From NCBI GenBank assembly GCA_021613375.1, contig CM038719.1, positions 34,324,747-34,388,746 on the forward strand: a stretch of DNA of 64,000 nucleotides. Direction: 5' to 3'. Below the pieces are notes generated by a model, which was not told the DNA's origin, did no database searches, and saw nothing but the letters and a program-made list of their open reading frames with translations. How positions within the stretch are numbered: position 1 is the first letter of the stretch; every line of letters starts with the position of its first letter. This DNA comes from Megaleporinus macrocephalus. Taxonomy: Eukaryota; Chordata; Actinopteri; Characiformes; Anostomidae. Both the position numbers and the translations under genes were made by a program. Positions 35,090 through 64,000 of the stretch are shown piece by piece.

Positions 35090-35439
35090 AATAAACACGG
35101 GGCGTGGCCTAGGCGCTACACATGCTAACTGTTTTTATTAAGTACAAATACACTGAATCGACAGGAGCTGGTTATTATAGTGTCAGTTCGCTCAGTAATA
35201 TTATCCACTATGTAACTGGACACTGATAACCAGAGATACGCGTTTGCTTACAGTTTTTAAGTTTGGTAGCGGGGTTTAGACCTGACCGTGCGGCGGGCGG
35301 ACAGTTGGGCAGGCAGGCAGCTGTTGGAGCGCAGCTCGGTTCACAGGAGGCGCGGATTTGCTGCATCAGCTCATATTCGGCACCTCACAGCGGCAAAAAA
35401 GAAGTCGGTTTAAACTTCTTGCCTTCTTTCATTTGAACA
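35090..35439 (+). promoter_or_regulatory. CpG-rich promoter and 5'UTR region of gtpbp1
   Basis: GC- and CpG-content rises sharply just before the start codon (GTGCGGCGGGCGGACAG, CAGGAGGCGCGGATTTGC) and continues through exon 1 to about 35640. A GC-box-like GGGGCGTGGCC is near 35100. No TATA box is obvious. This is typical of a housekeeping promoter; the start of transcription is not determined. Confidence 0.45.
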
Positions 35440-57164
<21,725 letters not shown>

Positions 57165-57654
57165 ACTCTCACTTCTTCAGTCCTCCACTCCATCAAGTGT
57201 CTTTGTAACAGAGCATCAACGACTTTCATGATTATTATTATTTTTTTTTTTCATGCGGAAAGAGGTCTTATGGTCGGCTGCGCCCCAGCTTGTCATTCGT
57301 CTCACGCTTTACGTCGACACAGACCCCCCTACTCCCCCACCACCCCTTACAAACGAGGAGTCCAAACAGAACCAGCATGCAGTGTCGAGGAGAATTTAAC
57401 TTATTATGGAAATGTGTGTTCTTTAGAAGTTTATGCTGTAGTTATTATAGTTATTAAGAACATCAGAGATACCTGAAACTGCATGATGGTTCTTTTCTTT
57501 TATTTCTTATATTATTTTAGTTTTTTATTTTATTTTATTTAAAAAAAATCCTGGTGTTGCTGCCTCCGGTGAGGAAAGGCTAGTCATTGAAGTGGTCAGA
57601 AGGAAACGTTGGCCTTGTCTTCTCCCACCAAACGTGGCTTGTGCATGGACTGGG

Positions 57655-57689
<35 letters not shown>

Positions 57690-58070
57690 ATCTTGTTTTA
57701 AAACTTCTTAATATTATGCATTATTTTGTGACGACAGGGAAACTAGTCCAAATCCTAAACGTTATAAAAGACAGAACGTGCTTTGGCGTGTAGAAACGAT
57801 GATAAAGGCATTAAAAGGCGTGCGCCAGTGATTTGGACAGCATTAGCAGAGTTCACAGCGTCAGAGGACCAAATGTGTCCATGATCTTCTGCAGATTTTC
57901 ATTTAAATAAGGGGCCATTTTTTCCTCTCACCCCCCTCGTCAAGCTAGCAGTGACTCGTTATGATGCACTAGAAAAGCACGTAGAGAGAGATTTACGAGG
58001 CGAAAGTGAAAACACAGATCTTATTTTAACAACCGTTTTAATGTAGCTCCTGTTTTACCCAAGGGAATTT

Positions 58071-58076
58071 AATAAA
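58071..58076 (+). terminator. Candidate gtpbp1 polyadenylation signal
   Basis: AATAAA about 0.9 kb after the stop codon, beyond a 3'UTR with T-rich tracts (57657-57685). No closer AATAAA was noticed on this strand. Confidence 0.4.
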
Positions 58077-58454
58077 GACCACCTTCCACCAACCAGTACA
58101 ACCGTAACGCACGTCTCGTCACCCACACAGCCCCCTTTGGAAATGAGCGAGTGAGCGAGCGAACGTGTGAATGCCGTATTCCAAACCCAACAAAAACAAG
58201 AAAAAAACATTAGCATACCTTACAACGAACAACGCTCCCATTGGTTTACCGCTCGTGGAGTTTTCGTCCTCGCAGCCCTGAAGGAACAGAGTTCTTGGAC
58301 CACCATCACTGTTTACATGTCGTGAAACTGCACCATTTTTCCAGTGAGGCTACAATAAAATCAACTGGTGGTAAATCACTTCTCTTTGGGTCCCAGAGTT
58401 TGTTGGTTTCCCGTTTTGGCCAATACAGTCACAATAATCTTGTTTTAGTGATGC

Positions 58455-58790
58455 ATCTGTGCAGGACGAGTGTTCTCGGATGCTGGGGTGAGTCCGGGTG
58501 GTTCTGTGTGGAGTGTGTATGTTCTCTCCGTGCTTGAGTGGGTTCCCTCCGGGTACTCCGGCTTCCTCCCACAGTCCAAACACATGCATGTTAGGTTGAT
58601 CACTCAACCTACTCTAAACTGTAGGTGTGAGTGTGTGAGTGAATGTTGGCCATGCGACGGACTGGCAAACTGTCCATGGTGTGCCTGATGACGCTGGGAT
58701 TGGCTCCAGTCCCCCCGTGACCCCGACTAGCGGGATTAAGCGGCAGATAATGGATGCATGGATAGATGGATGGATGGATGGATGGATGAA
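58455..58790 (-). repeat. Abundant teleost dispersed repeat, minus copy
   Basis: Long copy: GGTTCTGTGTGGAGTGTGTA, TGAGTGGGTTCCCTCCGGGT, CCCACAGTCCAAACACATGC, CCATGGTGTGCCTGATGACG, ending in (GGAT)n at about 58760-58788. Confidence 0.8.
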
Positions 58791-58914
58791 TAGATCAGGC
58801 TGCACAAATTCAGTCAAGAAATACTAGCGTCCATGATGTCCCAATGATAAGGTCTAAGACGTTATCATTGACTTTCCAGCTGCTGCAGCTTGTTAAGATA
58901 TCAACGTATTAACT

Positions 58915-59130
58915 ATTCAATTTAATTCAAGTTTATTTGTTTAGCACTTTTTACAACAATGTTGTCACAAAGCAGCTTTACTGAAGTTTGAAAACAGACA
59001 GTTACAATATGTATGCCCCGGTGAGCAAGCCAGAGGCAACAGTGGCAAGGAAAAACTCTCAAACTAGAGGAAGAAACCTTGGGAGGAACTTTGGAACTCA
59101 CACGGGAAGACCCTTTTCTCCTCTGGTCAA
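58915..59130 (+). repeat. Dispersed fish repeat, second copy
   Basis: Same family as 39670-39875 (TTCAAGTTTATTTGTTTAGC, ACAATGTTGTCACAAAGCAG, GAGCAAGCCAGAGGCAACAG, GAAACCTTGGGAGGAAC). Confidence 0.8.
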
Positions 59131-59336
59131 ACAGTATTTACAGTTCAATAAACTAAATACCAAAGAAAAGCTAAGAGAACCTTCCTGTCCAGGTCTTGGG
59201 TCTAGTTCCACCACTTTCCTTGTGGTAAGAAGGAGGAACTAACCGCAGTTGGTGTGAGTTACAATTATAAGTAATTAAAACTAATTATAAGTGCCTACTG
59301 GGAAAAGCCAAACTGGCCCATTGCAGATACTCTATA

Positions 59337-59905
59337 TGCACTATAGTGGCAAAAGTATTCACTCACCCATCCAAATCATTGAATGCAGGTATTCCAATCA
59401 CTTCAATGGCCACAGGTGTATAAAACCAAACACCTAGTCATAAAGACTGCTTCTACACACCTTAGTGAAAGAATGGGTCTCTCTCAGGAGCTCAGTGAAC
59501 TCCAGCGTGTTACCGTGAGAGGATGCTACCTGTGCAACAAGTCCAGTCGTGAAGTTTCCTCACTACTGAATATTCCACAGTCGACTGTCAGTGATGTTAT
59601 AACAAAGCAGAGTCCTGACCTCAACCTGATAGAACACCTTTGGGCTGAATTAGAGTGGAGACTGCGAGCCTTCTCGTCTAACATCAGTGTCTGACCTTAC
59701 AAATGTTCTTCTGGAAGAACGATCAAACATTCCTATAAACACTCTCCTAAACCGTGTGGAGAGACTTCCCAGAAGAGTTGAAGCTGTTATAGCTGCAAAG
59801 GTTGGGCTGATATCATATTAAACCCTATAGACTAATAATGGGACGTCACTAAAGTTCATATGTGTGTGACGACAGATGAGCGAATACTTTTGGCAGCATT
59901 GTGTA
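59337..59905 (+). mobile_element. Internally deleted Tc1/mariner derivative
   Basis: Both ends are present (TGCACTATAGTGGCAAAAGT and CTTTTGGCAGCATTGTGTA). The transposase N-terminal part (MGLSQELSELQRVTVRG, SSREVSSLLNIPQSTVS) fuses directly to the C-terminal part (QSPDLNLIEHLWAELEWRLR), giving a ~565-bp deletion product of the ~1.1-kb family seen at 2132-3222. The central region is gone, so it is non-autonomous. Confidence 0.9.
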
Positions 59906-60426
59906 TCTGTTGTGGGTTGTATGGGTTGTTTCTTGCTGTGAAGCCACATATTTCTGTTTGTGTTGTTAGGCTCGTCAAGCTAACACACAGAACAAGAAAA
60001 TGAAAATGTTTCTATAGCTGTGATTGACAGTTTCTTCCCCCTCCTGTGGCCTATGATCTTGTGCAACTTGTTGGTCGTCAGATTAGTGTTGCCAGGCTTC
60101 CGACCGAGACACAGAATTCATGGCAGTGATCGAGTAATCTGACATTCTGACCATCATGAGAGATAAAAAGATAAAAATATTGTGTAGTCTGATCCCAACA
60201 TAAATATCAAAACACTGCCTGCTGGTGCACATGGTGGAAAACACTGGTGTTCTTAGTTACTGTATTTTTTTAAAGATTTGTACTTTACATGAGCATCATT
60301 TAAACTGAAACACTCATTACATTTACTCATTACAATTTTATTTAGACACTTAAAGACCAGGAAACGTTGCCCCCCTTCATAAAATACTTGGCGAACATTT
60401 AGTATGACTAGCTCAGCTGTAGATGC

Positions 60427-60552
60427 ACGGTTTGTGTTTCTAATAAAGTGGCCAGGGAGTGGAAGTACAAGATAGGTGTTTCTAATAAAGTGACCAGTGA
60501 GTGGAAGCACAGTGTAGGTGTTTCTAATGCAATGGCCAGTTAATGGAAGTAC
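60427..60552. repeat. Short minisatellite, about 56-bp unit, two to three copies
   Basis: GTGTTTCTAATAAAGTGGCC, then AGTGGAAGTACAAGATAG, repeats imperfectly. Single related words occur at 54290-54310 and 54520-54545. Confidence 0.8.
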
Positions 60553-60580
60553 AAGTTTCCTGACAAATGTGTAAAAGATG

Positions 60581-61143
60581 CACACACATTACAAATGAGT
60601 TTCACTATTCACCAATAAATATATCCCAGTCACACCGCTCACCACTTGTACAAATTCTGTTGCGTTTATGAAAACACCTTTGATTTTTTTATAGATGCAT
60701 TATAATTTAAAAATGAAAATGAACACATTTGTCTATATTTTTATCCCTTGGGTATATTTTTGAAAAGACGCAGTCCCAAGTTTTACATTTGTTTATGTGG
60801 AATTACCCGTCCGACTTGCTGCTTCATTATAGAGATGTGCCCCCATAGCGGCAGTATGTTCACTACATAAGTGAATGGAGAGCTGTGTTTGTGTATGGAT
60901 CAGCTTCCGAAACGTGAAACGAAAGTCTAAAAATCCATTTGATCCACAAATGCAGATTCAACACTTAAATAAATGTAAAACTTCTTTTCGTCTTTTCAAA
61001 AATATGCAATGAAAATATAGACAAACGTTCATTTTCATATTTAAATTATAATGCATCTATAAAACCAAAAAGATGTATTCATAAACGTGATGAGCTGGGA
61101 TATATTTATTTGTGGATAGTGAAACTCATTTGTGATGTGTGCG
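60581..61143. mobile_element. Palindromic foldback element
   Basis: The left arm (60581-60800: ATTACAAATGAGTTTCACTA, AATAAATATATCCCAG, TTTATAGATGCATTATAATT, ATTTGTCTATATTTTTAT) is the reverse complement of the right arm (60970-61143), separated by about 170 bp of loop. No coding capacity. MITE-like, with no clear target duplication. Confidence 0.75.
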
Positions 61144-61265
61144 CAGTTGATGAATTATCTCTTACACATTTGTCGGGTGTTTTGAGACTAATCTTTCTAC
61201 ATAGTCACGTCTCAAAGGCCACCGTTCCATCACTTCATGTGAGTGCACAGCTAAGCTCGGAATTA

Positions 61266-61266
<1 letters not shown>

Positions 61267-61306
<40 letters not shown>
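61267..61306. repeat. (TA)n microsatellite with (TG)n start
   Basis: GTGTGTG followed by about 17 TA dinucleotides. Confidence 0.95.
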
Positions 61307-61309
<3 letters not shown>

Positions 61310-61339
61310 AAGTAAAAAAGCATAAACGTGTGTATTTCT

Positions 61340-63368
61340 TTTTAATCAGTTCCTTTAATTACATTTGCAAGACAAAGCAGATTCAGATAAATCAACGGCG
61401 TCCTCTTTGGCCCCACAGAGACCGAGTGCGATTACACATCAGCTGCACTCCCGACTTTAAACTTCAGAGAAATGACATTTACACAAACAGGGTCCACGTG
61501 TCAGCTGGTAATCCTGCTGTACACTGTAACAGCGTACTGTCTGAAATGTGTTCTTTCTGAAATGGTACAGGAGAAGATAAATCCCGGGCCTCGTTCACCA
61601 ACCCTTCCTACATCATCATCATTATTTTCTTATTTGGGATCGTTTCAGAATCGATACACTCTTGAGCACAGTGGTGTGAACAATTCGGCAGGTTTTGACT
61701 GATATAGATTTTTTTAGTATGCTGAGAACAAAACTTGGGTAGATAAACTATAAGATCACGGTGATTGAGGCCTAACGTCCTGCAGTAAAAGTCGTGAAAT
61801 GTTCATGCAGTGAGAAGGACTGCTGGCGCTTTCAAAGGGTGCAAAAATAGGAGGCGTAGAAAGAAAACGAAGAGTTTCGAAAGGACAGCTGGAATAACCT
61901 GGAACTACTCTACGTCCACCACCTGCTACCATGTTGAACTTGTTTTACTCCTACAAGTGTTGCAGAGGAAGACCACACCTCGCAAGTAAATTCCGAACGG
62001 AGGGAGAAAACTTCTGCCAAGTCACTCAGAGTGGCCGTCTGAGAGAATCGGAGTGTTGGAGACTTTGAAAAGCTCCCTCACAGAAAGTTCTACGTATATG
62101 GAACGTTTACGAATCGCTGCATGATGCCTGAGACGTGATGAAGGGTCGGCCCTAAGATACTTACAATACATGCAAACCGTCCACCATCAACATGACTACA
62201 GTGAAGCACTTCACGTCAGACCACCCGGAATGACTGTACACGTGAATTAGGCACAACTTTTTCCCCTCGAATCCCAAAACAGTGAGTCCAGAGCAGGACT
62301 TTGGAACAGCTTCTTGGAAACGTGGTCTGATAACTGTGAAATATGACCAAACAAGTCAATATACATTATATACAGTGCTTGGGGTGCGAAGAGTAACAGC
62401 CCTAAGTGGGGATGTGCAAAAACCAAGGTGAGCTTAACCGCTGGGCTAATCCTACACAAACACGGGTAGGACCTGCTGGATAGAGAGCTGAACGAGGTGG
62501 GAGGTGAACATCCACAGACGTGTATTGAGAAACGGTAGAAATTCATTCATCGCTCAGTGCATGCCCTTAATAGTGCCATCGAGGACTAACCCTACCCCGT
62601 CCTCAAAGAGGAATTTCAAATTCAGACAAAGCCTGGTTGGGCATGTATGGAGATTTAATGCACTCTAAAAGCGTGCTCTCGTCTTGTAGTTGCCCCACAT
62701 GAGGAACTTTGGGTCTGAGCTGGTTTTCTCTGTAACAGGAAAGCATGTGTAGATTCGTCGAGTCGTCCAAAGCTGGTCTGTTTAACTGTTACACGTTTGT
62801 CGCTCTGGGTTACGATATTGTTAAGAAGCTGGATGAAGGCTGCTACATGCAGGCTCACGTTGCTGTGAACTGAATTGATGACACCAATAAGCTTTGTCAG
62901 ACGTAGCAGGTTGCTGTGGCGAGAGAGAGCAGCAGTTCTAGCAACTGCTGTATAGTTATATAGAATAGAGTTTAAGAGGAGACTTGAGGTCACTGCATGC
63001 TAGACATGTCTGGTCATGCAGTGGCCAGAAGCCTGTACCATGAGGCTGTGAGGGAGGTGATTCTTTGTTCCTCACAGAGAAAATCTGGCTGTACCCGGAG
63101 TTCCTGGTGCGGACGCGTGGCCCCGGTTATTCTACGTGCTCCCGAAGTGTTTCACTGTAGTGAGAGCGAGAGTACACAAACCTGGCCACTGGCGAGACGA
63201 GTACTGGGACCTGTAAACTCCAACGCGCACTACGACGTTACTATTTAAAGTGTTTTCACGAAAATCCGCATCGCTCCCCGTCCTCTTCCCATCCGGTGGG
63301 TGTTCTCGCCCGCGGTGAGAGCGAGTGAGTGCGTCTGTGCTTCACAGGCTGCGGGTCTGAACTGTGCT
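61340..63368 (-). other. Probable 3'UTR of the convergent minus-strand gene
   Basis: Unique, repeat-poor DNA lies downstream (minus sense) of the stop codon at 63369-63371. Two minus-strand ATTAAA words, at 61341-61346 and 61354-61359, could serve as polyadenylation signals. ORFs inside (62247-62546, 62655-62993) show no recognised domain. The UTR assignment is inference from position. Confidence 0.4.
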
Positions 63369-63452
63369 CTAACCGTCAATGTCCCAGCTGAAGAGATGAT
63401 GCTTCACCAGCATGTCCTGAACTCCCTCTTTCAGAGGCTTCTGCTCCTTCTC
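63369..63452 (-). CDS. Last coding exon of an unidentified convergent gene
   Basis: On the minus strand a textbook acceptor (TTTTCTCTCTCTCTCACAG) precedes 27 in-frame codons and TAG. The peptide reads [10 protein letters not shown], then [17 protein letters not shown] at the C-terminus. The amphipathic, charged composition looks like real protein. I do not recognise the family. The gene would converge on gtpbp1; in human the convergent neighbour of GTPBP1 is SUN2, but this C-terminus does not look like a SUN domain end. The rest of the gene lies right of the window. Confidence 0.5.
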   Translation of the reverse strand, partial: EKEQKPLKEGVQDMLVKHHLFSWDIDG

Positions 63453-63479
63453 CTGTGAGAGAGAGAGAAAACAATTTTT

Positions 63480-64000
63480 TTTTAAATAAGAAGGAGACAA
63501 GAAGGACAGAAGATGGAGAGCATGTGAAAAAGGGACAGAAGAGAGAAGAGATTAAGAGAAAACGATTGAGCACGATGTAGAAAGAGAGAGATGGGGAGTA
63601 GTAGCAAGAAATATAGAGAAGGAGAGATGGACAGATGGGAGATAAAGATGAGCAGAGAGGAGAGATGGAAAAGACAAAGTGAAGAAGGACAGAGATAGAG
63701 AGGAAAAGCAAGGAAGATGTGGAGAAAAGGAGATAGGACAGATGGAGGAAGAGGAACAGAGAGGAGAGATGGGGAGAGAAAGAAAGAACAAAGAGATAGG
63801 AGAAAAGCAATAAAGATAGAGAAGGAGAGATGGACAGACGGAGATAAAGATGAGCAGAGAGGAGAGATGGGGAGAGAAAGAAAGAACAAAGAGAGAGGAG
63901 AAAAGCAATAAAGAGAAGCAGAGATGGACAGATGGAGAAAAAGTTGAGCAAAGAGGAGAGAAAGAAAGGAGAAAGAGAAGAGGGACAGAGATGGAGAGGA
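63480..64000. repeat. Purine-rich low-complexity intron
   Basis: Nearly all A/G on the plus strand, with loosely repeated words GGAGAGATGGACAGATGG and AAGATGAGCAGAGAGGAGAG at roughly 45- and 230-bp intervals. The Ser/Leu/Phe-rich minus-strand frames (for example 63376-63951) arise from this bias. Confidence 0.85.

Noticed and set aside
62247..62993. Minus-strand ORFs of 99 and 112 codons
   Set aside because: No domain or leader; they fall in the presumed 3'UTR of the convergent gene.
63376..63951. 191-codon Ser/Leu/Phe-rich minus-strand ORF
   Set aside because: Produced by an almost pure purine tract on the other strand. The real exon at 63369-63452 uses a different frame.

Overview
The window is genomic DNA of a ray-finned fish. 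Evidence: spliced genes with GT..AG introns, a transmembrane-less teleost-type zp3 egg-coat gene, apolipoprotein-L-like genes of the fish type, Tc1/mariner and hAT transposons, tRNA-derived SINEs and very long micro- and minisatellites. The palindromic dispersed repeat at 38090-38815 and 43170-43745 resembles one I associate with characins, catfishes and knifefishes, so an otophysan is likely (inference).

Layout. 1-1478: end of a 19-bp minisatellite. 2132-3222: decayed Tc1 element. 3240-3732: broken apolipoprotein-L-like exon (minus). 4149-4842: 18-bp array. 7368-8312 and 16240-17178: arms of an inverted duplication enclosing a (GATA)n tract, an unidentified minus-strand gene fragment (8874-9299) and a 4.3-kb array of 56/58-bp units (11463-15753). 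17805-23162: an apparently intact apolipoprotein-L-like gene (plus), whose last codons run into a Tc1 remnant. 26227-28899: complete eight-exon zp3 with a compact TATA/E-box promoter. 29398-33690: a 0.9-kb duplicated segment, the second copy lying inside an 82-bp higher-order repeat. 35440-57164: complete thirteen-exon gtpbp1, its introns loaded with small hAT-type elements, several with perfect 8-bp target-site duplications. 58100-61300: dispersed repeats, including a deleted Tc1 copy and a palindromic element. 61310-63452: likely 3'UTR and last coding exon of a convergent minus-strand gene, followed by a purine-rich intron to the window end.

The genes do not form a pathway. gtpbp1 is a housekeeping translational-type GTPase, zp3 an oocyte-specific egg-coat protein, and the apolipoprotein-L-like copies belong to a fast-evolving, duplicated family. 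The most distinctive part is the first 24 kb: an inverted duplication around a giant minisatellite, with one apolipoprotein-L copy degenerated beside a transposon and the other ending inside a transposon remnant of the same family. All splice sites, phases and repeat periods were read by eye. Percent identities were not computed, and edges of dispersed repeats are approximate unless a target-site duplication is given.
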